Notes under the pieces: generated by a model
Told to the model about the DNA's origin: nothing
Databases searched by the model: none
What the model saw: the letters and a program-made list of their open reading frames with translations, nothing else
Translations under genes and position numbers: made by a program
Shown: positions 11,471-22,257 of the stretch, in pieces
How positions within the stretch are numbered: position 1 is the stretch's first letter
How the letters are laid out: the number at the start of each line of letters is the position of its first letter
Origin: Chionoecetes opilio
Taxonomy: Eukaryota; Arthropoda; Malacostraca; Decapoda; Majidae
Assembly (NCBI GenBank): GCA_016584305.1
Contig: JACEEZ010020898.1
Location: forward strand, 1-64,000
DNA: 64,000 nucleotides
Direction: 5' to 3'

Positions 11471-12417
11471 GTTGCAACACTATTTTTCGTAAACACCAAA
11501 TTTGTTTTTCGTTGTAGCAAAAAATATAACAAGGCTGTATTTTTCCTTCAAACAGAAGAGAAGTCTGTCAAAGGTCAACAGAAAACTCCTAAGGATGGTT
11601 TGGACCATGCCTAGTTTTTAGGCCTTAGGCGGTGCCAATAAGGGGCTTCCTCGATGGGATAGGCGGTAGGAGCAGTTTTTCCCAACACAGGGGGGCCCCC
11701 CGTGGAACGGCGCCCTAGTTGCTCTCAGCATCCGGCCCCCAAGGTCCAGGGCGGGGGGGAAGGCCCCACAGCGTCAGTGAAAATTGCCCGGGGCGGGAGG
11801 TGCCCTTTTTTAAATCCCCACGTTGTATGAAACACCCCACCGCCGTCTCGACGAGGGGTGCTCCCAAACAGGGTCCAGGGGGGGGCCCGTGGGGTTATTC
11901 AACGAGGGCACCTCTCCTGCTGGGTTCCTTTTTCCCTGCCAAAAACGTGCCCCCTGGTTGGCCATCAGCTACTTCCCGGAGGGTGGGGCGGGGTCCCCGT
12001 CGCCCCCCCGGGAAGGAACTCCCGGTGGGGAGACATCCATCGTGAGGCGAGTGGGGGGTCGCCTCAACCACCGAACAAACGATAGGGCTGGGAAAATCTT
12101 CATGCCTGACGACCCTCCACACCAGATTGGTCGCTCCGCAGCCGTGGCACCACTCTGCGTGAGAAGAAGGCTTCGTCACCTTGAAGCGCTCCTCTAGAGG
12201 TGAAGCCGTCGTCTGCTGGTTCCTCGGGTCGCCTCCGTGCGTGTCATGGTGGGAGGAAACTTAACCACACACGACCGACAGCGGAGAGAGGAGAGGACGG
12301 GAAGGAGGTCCGTCCACTACCAAGGCGCGAGGCGAACTCCCGACAGTAAGGGATTGTAGAAAGGAAGGTAGGCCAGCCAGTTCAGATCTCTTGACAACTC
12401 TTATGAAAAATAAATAC
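11471..12417. other. GC-rich, no gene recognised
   Basis: The minus strand has a frame at 11895-12179 with CHGCGATNLVWRVVRH, which could be a degraded upstream part of the retroelement at 9.8-11.5 kb. No motif fixes this. G and C homopolymers suggest frame-destroying errors. Confidence 0.35.
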
Positions 12418-12833
12418 ATCATAGGAAGATGGAAAATGGCAAGGGAAACGGTTTTTGAGTGTACCAGTGAAAGGGATGAAAGATTGAAGATACTACATTA
12501 GTAAGATGGAGAGAATAGAGATGAGAATGAGTAGAAAGTTTTGTGCAGCGAGGCCGCGGGAGGGGGGAAGGCATGCAGTTAGCAAGTTCAGAAGAGCAGT
12601 GAGCATGAAAGTAACGGTAGAAGATAGCAAGATAAGCAAGATGCGGAGGTGATTTAAAGATTGAAGGCAATTGGTCAGAGGAGGGGAGTTTGACGAAACT
12701 TTTGACTCCACCCTGTTTAATAACATGCATAATAAAGTCAGAGGGTTGGAGGGGAGAAACAAGCCCTTCATCAACCAGAGTGGAATTATCAGCAAAGGTT
12801 TGACCGAAGAGTTCAGCTTTAGAAATAGACAAG
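12418..12833 (-). mobile_element. LINE-A copy 1, downstream part with RT deleted
   Basis: Minus-strand translation runs SISKAELFGQTFADNSTLVD and on to an MHVIKQ-like segment, then jumps directly to the thumb/C-terminal region (FYRYFHAHCSSELANCMPSP). Compared with the copy at 15.7-17.3 kb, about 1.2 kb containing all RT catalytic motifs is missing. The upstream part of the same copy continues at 18013: the plus-strand interruption falls exactly between STAVSS and SISKAEL. Confidence 0.8.
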
Positions 12834-13458
12834 TGTTGTGGGCCTTCGGACCCATGTATTGATGTTTGTAGTAGTAGTATATATAAGACAACAATGTGAT
12901 GCAAACTACAATCGTGTCAATCACTGGTCAAGTGCCTCGGGGTAGACCACCTACCACACCTAGCCTGCCTCACTCCAGCCCCACGCCTGTCTCACCCCAG
13001 CCCCACGCCTACCTCACCGCAGCCCCACGTCTGCCTCACACCCAGCCCCACGCCTGCTTCACCTCAGCCCCACGCCTGCCTCACCCTAACCCCAACCCTG
13101 TCTAACCCCAGCCCCACGCCTGCCTCACACCCAGCCCCACGCTTGTCCTGCAAGCACACACACACACTCACACACACACACACAACACACCACCCACGCA
13201 CGCACGCACATGCACACACACACACACACATCATGCATGCACACACACCACATACACACACACACAAACGGTAAGTACATGAGTCTACGGAGTAAGTGAA
13301 TGCGGCAAGGCGTTACCGCAGAGTTACTTCCTGTAATCTAATACTTTTAAGTGTTTTTTGCCCAAAATCCCCCTTCAAAATGATTCAATTGGACATGAGA
13401 CCAAGCCGCTTACCACCTACATTTATTTGCGATATTTTGATCCTACTCTCATCAAAAT
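12834..13458 (+). repeat. Unclassified tandem repeat U, first copy, left part
   Basis: It begins GTGGGCCTTCGGACCCAT (6-of-7-bp hairpin), then TTGATGTTTGTAGTAGTAGT, and ends near a 13-bp-stem hairpin GCGATATTTTGAT/ATCAAAATATCGC. A second copy at 17.55-18.01 kb matches both ends. Inside are a CAGCCCCACGCCTGCCTCAC minisatellite (12.96-13.15 kb) and a CA tract (13.15-13.27 kb) that the second copy mostly lacks. The missing right end is at 17471-17545, beyond the inserted LINE-A. Confidence 0.7.
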
Positions 13459-13637
13459 ATCGCAGTATCGCAGATATTAGCAAAATATCGCTGCCTACTC
13501 CCTACTTTTTAGGGAGTAGGCAGTCAGACACCTGCCGCCATGGTGAAATACTCCCGGGGAGGTACTTGCGGGAGTTGAGGGGGTGCTGCAGACTTATCAT
13601 TGAAATCTCCCGTGTCCTCTCTTTCCATATCCCTTAG

Positions 13638-14257
13638 CCCCTTCACTGCGGCTGGTACAAATACGGTCTCTCAGCTATCTAAGGGTTCACTGCGGCTGGT
13701 ACATATAGGGTTTCTTTATTTCAACTCCGCGCTCAATGATATTGTTGGTAAATATTCACTGTGATAGGCTTGTATGGCAACAGTGTCAAGTGTTGCGATA
13801 CAATAGAACCTCAATTTCTGCTTGAGTGAGTTAGTATGACTAATAAGGTCAAGGGGTACAGTACGACGTGTTGACGCTGCCGCGCCCTCAACTTCAATGG
13901 CGAGGCTAAATAGTCAAAATGTTCAGCATATTATTGATGTATATAAAACAGAAGCATGAATGAATGAATGCATGAATGAATGAAACATTTATGTACCAAA
14001 ATAAGTTGTATTATATTGAGTAGTAAGTGGTTTCATTGTGCGCCTGGCAGCACAGTCACGGCCCTGTTGCTGCACTCTGACGCAACTCCTCACTTAGCTG
14101 GTAGCCTCCACCAAGACGAAACATAGATTTTCTGGTATGGAATGTGCATCCTATTCATTTAGACACCTTAAATATGATAAGTAATTATTTTTTTATCTTA
14201 ATTAAACCTGCCGCACAGGGGGGTAGGCCTATGAATTTGATATCCGCAGTGAAGGGG
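13638..14257. mobile_element. 620-bp MITE, TTAG target duplication
   Basis: Terminal inverted repeats CCCCTTCACTGCGG, perfect over 14 bp, flanked on both sides by TTAG (13634-13637 and 14258-14261). The inverted LINE-A copy near 19.49 kb shows the empty site with a single TTAG. A subterminal direct repeat TTCACTGCGGCTGGTACA occurs twice at the left end. The TTAR-type site and CCC start suggest a piggyBac-like family, but TTAG instead of TTAA is atypical. There is no transposase. Confidence 0.85.
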
Positions 14258-14378
14258 TTAGTGTCTCAGATACACAAGAGAGTAGCTGCAGCCTGCACTC
14301 TAAAGACAATTCCTCTTACTACTCACATTACACTACATGCACTTACATCCCTACACTATCTTCACTCAAAATTTTATT

Positions 14379-15719
14379 ATGCCTGTTAATCGCCCTGCCT
14401 CTGAGTCCCTAACTGGGGAGGGGACCAGAAATATCCCCAGGTCAGACAGTCTTCAAGATGACGACTCGAGGTGTCTTGATACTTCTTCTAACCTTCTCTC
14501 CTTAAACTTCTGCAACATTCGCGGCCTTAGATCTAACTTTATCTCTGTTGAACATCATCTCTCCTCCTCTAAACCTCCTCTTCTTTTCCTCACCGAAACT
14601 CAGTTGTCTGTGAGCACTGACAGCAGACCTTTTTCTGTCTCCTCTTACTGTCTCTATTCTCATTTTCAATCCAAAGCTGGCTGTTGCGTATATGTGCGCA
14701 ATGACATCACTTGCTCTCGTGCCCACGGCCTTGAATCTTCCGAATTTTCTACCATCTGGCTTCGACTTCAATGTCACTCTCTTACTAAATTTATCTGTGC
14801 TGTATATCTCTCACCTAACTCCTCTGACTATGTAAAATTCTTCGACTATTTAACATCACAAGTGGAGCTCATCTCATCTCATTTACCTTTAGCAGAAATT
14901 TCCATTCTTGGGGACTTCAATCTTCACCACCAGCTTTGGCTATCATCTTCTTTCACTGACCAACCTGGTGAACAAGCCTACACCTTTTCTATCCTCCAAG
15001 ACCTAGAGCAGCTGATGCAGCATCCTACCCGTATTCCTGACCGCCTTGGAGGCACGCCAAACATTCTTGATCTTTTCCTAACTACTAACCCTTCTGCTTA
15101 CTCTGTGAAACTATTCTCTCCGTTGGGTTCCTCCGATCACAATCTTATTTATGTAACCTGTCCTATCGCTCCGGTACCATCTCGGGACCCACCTAAGCGG
15201 AGGTGCTTCTGGCACTTCAACTCAGCTAAGTGGGAAGACCTAAGGCAGCACTACTCTGATTTTCCATGGAATGATTACTGCTTCCAAGTCAAAGATTCAT
15301 CTCTTTGTGCAGAGCGCATAACTGAGGTCATAGTCTCTGGCATGGAGGCGTACATTCCACACACTTTCTCTAATCCTAAAGCCCGTCAACCTTGGTTTAA
15401 CTCTGCTTGTTCTCATGCTGTCCGAGATAGAGAGGTGGCTCACAAACGGTACCGTAAGCATCCATCTGCTGAAACTCATGCCCTTTATATTTCTGCCCAT
15501 AATCATGCCAAATCTTTACTTCAACTTACCAAAAACTCTTTCATTCATAGAAAATGTCAAAATCTTTCTGAATCAAATTCCTCTCGTGACTTCTGGCATC
15601 TAGCTAATAACATCTCTAACAATTTTTCTTCTTCATCTTTCCCTCCTATGCTTCACCCAGATGGCTCCACAGCTGTCTCATCTACTTCTAAGCTGAACTT
15701 TCGCTCAAACCTTGTTTAA
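14379..15719 (+). pseudogene. LINE-A endonuclease region
   Basis: Apurinic/apyrimidinic-type endonuclease that nicks target DNA to prime reverse transcription. From the first in-frame Met shared with the inverted copy ([10 protein letters not shown]), the fold is marked by LNFCNIRGL (Asn), FLTETQLS (Glu), ILGDFNLHH (Asp/Asn), NILDLFLTT (Asp) and GSSDHNLIY (Ser-Asp-His). A linker with PKARQPWFN follows. The frame ends at a stop where the inverted copy instead reads AELFGQTFADNSTL, so a small deletion near 15.71 kb separates this part from its RT. An upstream Met at 14337 is also in frame but not conserved. Confidence 0.88.
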
Positions 15720-17332
15720 AAATTCCACTCTGGTTGATGAAGGGCTTGTTCCTCCTTCTCCTCCACCCTCTGACTATATTATGCCTGTCATTAAGATCCT
15801 TCGGAATGATGTTTTCTTTGCCCTTTCTGACTTAGATCCTCGGAAGGCTTACGGTCCTGACGGAGTCCCTCCTATTGTTCTCAAAAACTGTGCTTCTGTG
15901 CTTGCAACTTGCCTGGTCAAACTTTTCCGTCTTTGTCTATCTACTTCCACCTTTCCTTCTTGCTGGAAGTTTGCTCACATCCAACCTGTTCCTAAGAAGG
16001 GTGACCGTTCTAATCCTTCACACTACCGTCCTATAGCTTTGACTTCCTGCCTTTCTAAAGCTTTTGAATCTATACTTAATAAGAAGATTCTTAAGCATCT
16101 ATCTGCTCACAATCTTCTATCTGATCGTCAGTACGGTTTCCGTAAAGGGCGATCTACTGGCGATCTTCTAGCTTTCCTAACTGAATCTTGGTCATCCTCC
16201 TTTAGGGGTTTCGGTGAAACTTTTGCTGTTGCCCTTGACATATCAAAAGCTTTTGATAGAGTCTGGCACAAATCTTTAACTTCCAAACTACCCTTATTCG
16301 GTTTATATCCTTCTCTCTGTACTTTCTTCTTAAGTTTCCTTTCAAATAGTTATATTGCAGCTACTGTAGACGGACATTGTTCTTTTCCCAAATCTATCAA
16401 TAGTGGTGTTCCCCAGGGTTCTGTCTTATCACCCACTCTCTTTCTATTATTCATTAATGATATTCTAAGTCTAACTCAAAGCCCTATTCACTCCTACGCT
16501 GATGATTCTACCCTGCATTTTTCAACGTCGTTTATTAGACGTCCAACTCAACAGGAACTAAGTGATTTACGGAGAGATGCCACCGAGCGCCTAACTTCTG
16601 ATCTTTCTATAATTTCTGATTGGGGCAAAGCAAACCTTGTTTTGTTCAATGCCTCAAATACCCAATTTCTTCACCTATCTACTCGACAAAACCTACCAGA
16701 TAACTATCCCCTCTTCTTCAATGACACTCAACTGATTCCTTCTTCTACAATGAACATTCTAGGATTATCCTTTACTAAAAATCTGAACTGGAAATCTCAC
16801 ATCTCATCTCTTGCTAAAACAGCTTCTAAGAAGTTAGGTGTCCTGTGGCGTCTGCGTCCTTTTTTTTCTTCCTCCCAATTGCTTGCTCTCTACAGGGGCC
16901 TTATCCGCCCATGTATGGAGTATGTCTCACATGTTTGGGGAGGATCCACTCATACAGCTCTCCTTAACAGGGTTGAGTCAAAAGCTTTTCGTCTCATCAA
17001 CTCCTCTCCTCTGACTGACTGTCTTCAATCTTTAAATCACCGCCGCAATGTTGCTTCTCTTGCTCTCTTCTACCGTTATTTTCATGCTCACTACTCTTCT
17101 GAACTTGCTAACTGCATGCCTCCCCCCCCCCCCTCGGCCTCGCTGCACGAGACTTTCTACTCATTCTCATCCCTATTCTGTCCATCTTCCTAATGCAAGA
17201 GTTAATCAGTATCTTTACTCTTTCATCCCTTTCACTGGTAAACTCTGGAACTCTCTTCCTGTTTCTATTTTTCCACTTTCCTATGACTTAAATCTTTTCA
17301 AAAGAGGAGTAACAAGACACCTCCCGAACTAA
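15712..17332 (+). pseudogene. LINE-A reverse transcriptase
   Basis: RNA-directed DNA polymerase. Visible in order: AYGPDGVPP; AHIQPVPKKGDRSNPSHYRP; QYGFRKGRST; motif A VALDISKAFDRVW with the catalytic Asp; motif B SGVPQGSVLSPTLF; motif C SYADDSTLHF with both Asp residues; a thumb with MNILGLSF and LYRGLIRPCMEYVSHVWGG. All catalytic residues are intact. The frame is lost in a run of C near 17119-17132; the true C-terminus continues one frame over to about 17332 (LWNSLPVSIFPLSYDLNLFK). No RNase H domain follows, unlike elements B, C and E. Confidence 0.9.
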
Positions 17333-17470
17333 ATTGGCTCACCCCTTTTTTTATTTTATTCTCTTACTGTCTTCTTTATAGGAACTAGCAACTAAGCAGG
17401 CTTTGTGTTACCCATTTTTGTTGTGCCCTTGGCCAGTTCTTTGTGATGGAAAAAAAAAAAAAAAAAAAAA

Positions 17471-17959
17471 TACAGTTTCGGCTACCCAAAACAGACAGAC
17501 AGACAGACAGACAGACACACGGCTACTCCTATAGTATATAAGACAAGTCTTTGTGGGCCCTTCGGACCCATCTATTGATGTTTGTAGTAGTAGTATATAT
17601 TAGACAACATGTGATTGCAAGCTCCAATCGTGTTGTTGCTGTCGTTGGTCACTGGTCAAAGTGCCTCGGGGTAGACCACGTTCCGTGTGATTCCAACCCT
17701 TTGTGTTCCGTGTGATTCCAACACACACACTCACACGCACACAAACGGTAACTCCAATAGTCTACTCAGTTTATGGAATGAGGCAAGGCGTTACCGTAGA
17801 GTTTTTCCTGTAATCTAATACTCCTAAAAGTGTTTTTAGCCCAAACCCCCCCTTCAAAATTATTCAATCACCATGGGAGTCACTTACCACCTACGATTTA
17901 TTTGCGATTGTTAGAGCCTACTCTCATCAAAATTGAATTTACAGTTTCGGCTACCCAAA

Positions 17960-17990
<31 letters not shown>

Positions 17991-18012
17991 CACGGCTACT
18001 CCTATAGTATAT
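17471..18012 (+). repeat. Repeat U: right end of copy 1 and complete copy 2
   Basis: 17471-17545 (TACAGTTTCGGCTACCCAAA, CAGA repeats, CACGGCTACTCCTATAGTAT) is the right end of copy 1, separated from its left part by LINE-A. Copy 2 runs from about 17546 and ends in the same 75-bp terminus at 17939-18012. Copies are head to tail. The outer borders are TAGAC-like on the left (near 12826-12830) and TAGAT on the right, consistent with a short target duplication in LINE-A copy 1. Family unknown. Confidence 0.7.
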
Positions 18013-19560
18013 TAGATGAGACAGCTGTGGAGCCATCTGGGTGAAGCATAGGAGGGAAAGATGAAGAAAAAAAATTGTTAGAGATATTATTAGCTAGATG
18101 CAAGAAGTCACAAAATTAGTTTGATTCTGGAAAAAAATAGAAATTTTCTATGAATGAAGGAATTTTTGTAAGTTGAAGAAAAAAATGGCATGATTAAGGG
18201 CAGAAATATATAGGGCATGAGTTTCAGGAGATGGATGGTTACGGTACCGTCTGTGAGTGGCGTCTCTATCTTGGACAGCATGAGAACAAGCACACTTAGC
18301 ACAGTTAAACCAAGGTTGACGGGCTTTAGGATTAGAGAAAGTGTATGGAATCTATGCCTCCATGCCAGAGACTATGACCTCGGTTATGCGTTCTGCACAA
18401 AGAGTCTCTGACATGGAAGCAATAATAATTCCATGGAAAATTAGAGTAGTACTGCCTTAGGTCTTCCCACTTAGTTGAGTTGAAATGCCAGAAGCACCTC
18501 CGCTTAGGTGGGTCCCGAGGCGGCGCCTGAGCGATAGGGCAGGTTACAGAAATAAGATTGTGATCGGAGAAGCTCAAGGGAGAAAAAAGTTTCACAGAAT
18601 AAATAGAAGGGTTAGTAGTTAGGAAAAGGTTAAGAATGTTGGGCGTGTCTCCAAGGCGGTCAGGAATACGGGTGCACCAGCTGCATCAGCTGCTGCTGCA
18701 CCAGTTGGCTGCTGCACCAGCTGCTGCACCAGCTGCTCTCGGTCTTGGAGGATAGAAAACTTGTAGGTTTGTTCACCAGGCTGGTCAGTGAAAGAAGATG
18801 ATTGCCAATGCTGGTGGTGAACATTGAAATCCTCAAGAATGGAGATTTCTGCTAAAGGAAAATGAGATGAGATGTGCTCCACTTTTGTCATTTGATGTTA
18901 AATAGTCGAAGAATTTTACATAGTCTGAGGAGTTAGGTGAGAGATATACAGCACAGATAAATTTAGTATGAGAGTGACATTGAAGTCGAAGTCAGATGGT
19001 AGAAAATTCGGAAGATTCAAGACCGTGGGCACGAGAGCAAGTGATGTCGCTGCGCACATATATACGCAACAGCCAGCTTTGGATTGAAAATGAGGATAGA
19101 GAGAGTAAGAGGAGACATAAAAAGGACTGATGTCAGCTAGTGCTCACAGACACCTGGGTTTCGGTGAGGAAAAGAAAATGAGGTCTAGAGAAGGAGAGGT
19201 GATGTTACACTTATTGAAAGTTAGATCTAAGACCGCGAATGTTGCAGAAGTTTATAGAGTTAGAGGAAGTATCAAGACACCTCGAGTCGTCACCATGAAG
19301 ACGGTCTAACCTGGGGATATTTGTGGTCCCCTCCCCAGTTAGGGACTCAGAGGCAGGGTTGTTTGAAGCCATTTAGAACATCTTGGGTGAAGAAAGTGTA
19401 GGGATGTAAGGTGCATGAAGTGAAGTGTGAGAGTAAGAGGATTTGTCCTTAGAGTGCAGGCTGCAGCTACTCTCTTTTGTATCTGAGACACTAAGGGATA
19501 TGGACAGAGAGGACTCGGAAAATTTCAATGACAAGTCTGCAGCACCCCCTCCACCCCCGT
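18013..19560 (-). mobile_element. LINE-A copy 1, upstream (endonuclease) part
   Basis: Reverse complement of the leader and endonuclease region of LINE-A copy 2. Minus-strand pieces include LAEISILEDFNVHHQ (the catalytic GDFN has become EDFN), [15 protein letters not shown] and a conserved start region near 19.37 kb. A CAG/CTG-type expansion (CAGCTGCTGCACCAGCTGCT, near 18.68-18.74 kb) interrupts the domain. The empty TTAG site that proves the 620-bp MITE insertion is near 19490-19500. Confidence 0.85.
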
Positions 19561-20528
19561 AAGAGACATGTGGTAAAAAAGATGTACAGCGTTCTCTTGC
19601 GTTGACGACGTTGTTTTTCCTCTGTAGCGCAAGAGTTGCCTGAAGGTATTTTCACACCATGGTGAGAAATCCCGCATTTTCTCTATATAATATAGTATTT
19701 GAGACCTCTATTTTATTTATTCGTGTGTCATTTAAACATTTGCAACAATTTCTACCAACTAAAATATTTTCATCGATAAACGAGTATTATTTGTACAAGT
19801 AATGCTTCTTGGCAACCTTTAATCGTACCCGAAAAGTACGTGCCATTTCCTTGTGTCGGTGCCTTCCGTCTTCCTCTCGGCCCCATCCCCTGCCCCTGCT
19901 GCCTTACCGATAGATGAGCCGCCACAAGTATCGTCATCGCCCGCCAGGTTTACAGCGTCTGATATGGGCCATTAATAAAGCTTAACGCACAAGTGATGGG
20001 TCGGGAATCACGCAATTTAAAGGGAAACACTGTTCAGGGTGGTGAGTATTATTGCGCCATTCCTGCCGCATCATTAAATTCTCCCTCACATGGCACATCA
20101 ACACTGTTTTATTGAGATTTTGTACATATCATGAGGCCTGCCTGCATTCCAGTGATGATTATATGATAGTTTCTTCCCCGTATAGGATCGATGGATGTGA
20201 TGGTGCTATACGGCTATAATAATAGTAGTCGTTTACCTGTCTGGCAATAAGTTATGTAGGTGGTAAAGGGGTGATGAGACTGCGCCTGTTTATGCCTGAT
20301 GTAATCTCTATTGGGGGTTGCCTGAGCATTGATCGATCATTTGCTTGCTTTATCAGAGGTTAGCTAAGCAGTACTTTTAGAGTAGCGGCGGTATCCATTG
20401 CGAAAATTATCACTCACCAGTAAACCATTTACCGTATATTTTTACTTTTGTTTTATCACTATTCTCAAAATAATTAAATGCAATAAATTCATCGTGTTTT
20501 TTGCTCGGACTATTTTGTTGTAGCTTAA
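19561..20528. other. No gene seen
   Basis: Mixed-composition DNA without a long frame, recognisable repeat or RNA gene. It ends at the TTAA target of the next element. Confidence 0.6.
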
Positions 20529-21137
20529 CCCGGGAGCCCTATCCATGGGTGTTTTTCACCCAACACGCCGTTGTTGCGTGACTCTCACGTGGTGCGTGGA
20601 GATAGGAGTCTGTCCCTCCCAGAAGTCCTCAGTGCGTGTCAGGACTTTGCAGTGAGAGGTGTTGTTCTCCCGTGTCTATATTTGTGTTAGCTCTGGAGTC
20701 TATTTTGGGTGAATTTCACCCGCCGTTAGGAACAACATAGTAGTGCCAGTGCCGATTATATACATGCATATTAATCGATGAATGAGGCCGTGGGGGCATT
20801 GGTGGTCCAGTACGAGGCTGAAGGGACCCAAGAGTGTGATTGATAAGTAAAAAGTCATTATAATCACTAGTAACCTGTCTCTGGAATTTATATTACAAAA
20901 GTAAAGAAAACAAATACTTTTTTCTGTTGTTTTCTACAGTCCTACCTCAGTAATAAAATGTCAGTTTAGGTTAAAGGTTTTTACAGCAAAATAAAGTTAT
21001 AGTTAGATTTTTTCACTGCATTGCCTGATTTAATGAAAAATCATTAGAAATGGTGTTTATTTCATCCTACTAAATATTAGGTATATTTCACCCGAGGTTA
21101 GTAATAAGCAACATTCCCCAAGGTTAGGGTTCCCGGG
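20529..21137. mobile_element. 609-bp piggyBac-like MITE (TTAA site)
   Basis: Flanked by TTAA on both sides (20525-20528 and 21138-21141). Inverted termini CCCGGGAGCCCTA and, inverted from the right, CCCGGGAACCCTA. Internal short palindromes GGGTGTTTTTCACCC and GGGTGAATTTCACCC plus a third TTTCACCCGAGG half are spread through it. TTAA duplication and ends starting CCC are the hallmark of the piggyBac superfamily. No transposase frame. Confidence 0.85.
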
Positions 21138-21296
21138 TTAAGACGTTTTTCTGCACGAGAACTGATGTACTACAATACTGGAAGGAATCTGCGTGTTGAA
21201 CCCATTTGATAAATCTAACATTGCTTTGCTGGAACAGTTGGTCAGTTTGCATATTACCGTTTTCTGGAACAGTATGTCGCGTTTACTCTTGAACAC

Positions 21297-21345
21297 GTCA
21301 GGTTAGGTTACGTTAGGTTACGGTTAGGTTAGGTTAGGTTTCCTA
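21297..21345. repeat. Interstitial TTAGG (arthropod telomere-type) tract
   Basis: About eight GGTTA units with TTACG variants. TTAGG is the standard arthropod telomere repeat. Short internal tracts can arise by break repair. Confidence 0.8.
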
Positions 21346-21454
21346 AACATTTATACGTAACTTTGTGTGGGAATCACAATGAGGGTATTTTCGAGAAAAC
21401 CTATGGTTAGTTTCGGAGCTACAGCCAAGCGTCTTCAAGCGGAAACCGCGGAAA

Positions 21455-21482
21455 CCCCAACTCTACTCGCATAGAGTTGGGG
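21455..21482. other. Hairpin, 11-bp perfect stem
   Basis: CCCCAACTCTA and TAGAGTTGGGG separated by six bases. Confidence 0.85.
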
Positions 21483-21689
21483 AATCAATATGCGACCCGG
21501 TTGTCACTACCTGGGGTGGATTACGAAGTGTCCTGCAACTCAATGTCTGGATTGACCAAGTCATTGGAGTCGCTGGGAAAGCTACTTTTGCGGAGACCGA
21601 TCCATATTGTCTCGACGCTTGAAGTCCCAAAGAAAATAATGCTTGAAATTCAATGTTCCTTTTTTTTCATATCTACGAGGCTCCGTTTC

Positions 21690-21730
21690 AGATCGCGACT
21701 TCGAGACATTCTGACTCGAAGTCGCGATCT
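21690..21730. other. Hairpin, 16-bp perfect stem
   Basis: AGATCGCGACTTCGAG and CTCGAAGTCGCGATCT separated by nine bases. The perfect arms and GC-rich stem stand out from the flanking sequence. No function is assigned. Confidence 0.9.
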
Positions 21731-21880
21731 GGCGAAATGATGACCTCTTACAGGCATCAGAAACCTTTGTAAAGAGAATAGGACCACGTTACGAAATAAA
21801 GAAAACTTATAAAGAAAATACAAAATGCCGAACTAGCCATCACAGTCAACGAAACATGCATAAGAGAAAATCGTCTGCCC

Positions 21881-21884
<4 letters not shown>

Positions 21885-21926
<42 letters not shown>

Positions 21927-21935
21927 ATATAATAT
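21885..21935. repeat. TA microsatellite
   Basis: TA repeats at the 3' (tail) side of the inverted SINE that follows. Confidence 0.9.
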
Positions 21936-21944
21936 TAGTTACGT

Positions 21945-22257
21945 TGGAGCATATAGCGCCTGTAGGCTATTAGCTTCCTTCCTTGTGGGCTGAGGTGGTT
22001 GGTCCTTGCCCGTGGTGGCGCAGGCTGGAGTTTTGTAGTGACACCTCTGATGGTTTTCTCTGATGGTTTGATTCGAGTCTCATTCTGTACCCTGGTGCCC
22101 TTCCGCCGCACTTGTGGTCGCAGTCAAGTTAAGGTTGATAGGTAACATGTGGGTATCTTCGGCCACTTTGACGATGGAAGAAGCAGTTGCCCCCGGTGGG
22201 ATTCGAACTCGTGACCTCGAGCTCACCGCTTCAAAACGCTAACCACTCGGCCACTTG
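21945..22257 (-). mobile_element. tRNA-derived SINE, best-preserved copy
   Basis: On the minus strand it begins with a tRNA-like promoter: A box TGGCCGAGTGGTTAGCG and B box GGTCACGAGTTCGAATCCC, resembling serine/leucine-type tRNA. The body continues with CAAGTGCGGCGGAAGGGCAC, CCACCACGGGCAAGGACCAA and ends near CTACAGGCGCTATATGCTCC before the TA tract. RNA polymerase III would transcribe from the boxes. It is not a functional tRNA gene because the acceptor stem is not closed and the body is unrelated. Confidence 0.85.

Larger units (their letters stand above)
13459..17471 (+). mobile_element. LINE-A copy 2 (jockey/CR1-like), near full length
   Basis: A non-LTR retrotransposon of about 3.4 kb once its internal MITE is removed. 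It has a 5' leader, an endonuclease region (14.38-15.7 kb), a reverse transcriptase (15.7-17.3 kb), a short 3' untranslated region and an A tail at 17450-17470. It is inserted in repeat U: the second U copy joins the two flanks without a gap. Two frame breaks (about 15.71 kb and in the C run near 17.12 kb) make it inactive as read. Confidence 0.85.

Noticed and set aside
14502..15506. Minus-strand frames within LINE-A copy 2
   Set aside because: Antisense to the endonuclease region, with no motifs of their own.
22190..22257. A tRNA-Ser gene on the minus strand
   Set aside because: A and B boxes are good, but the acceptor stem does not close and the body continues as a SINE with further copies.
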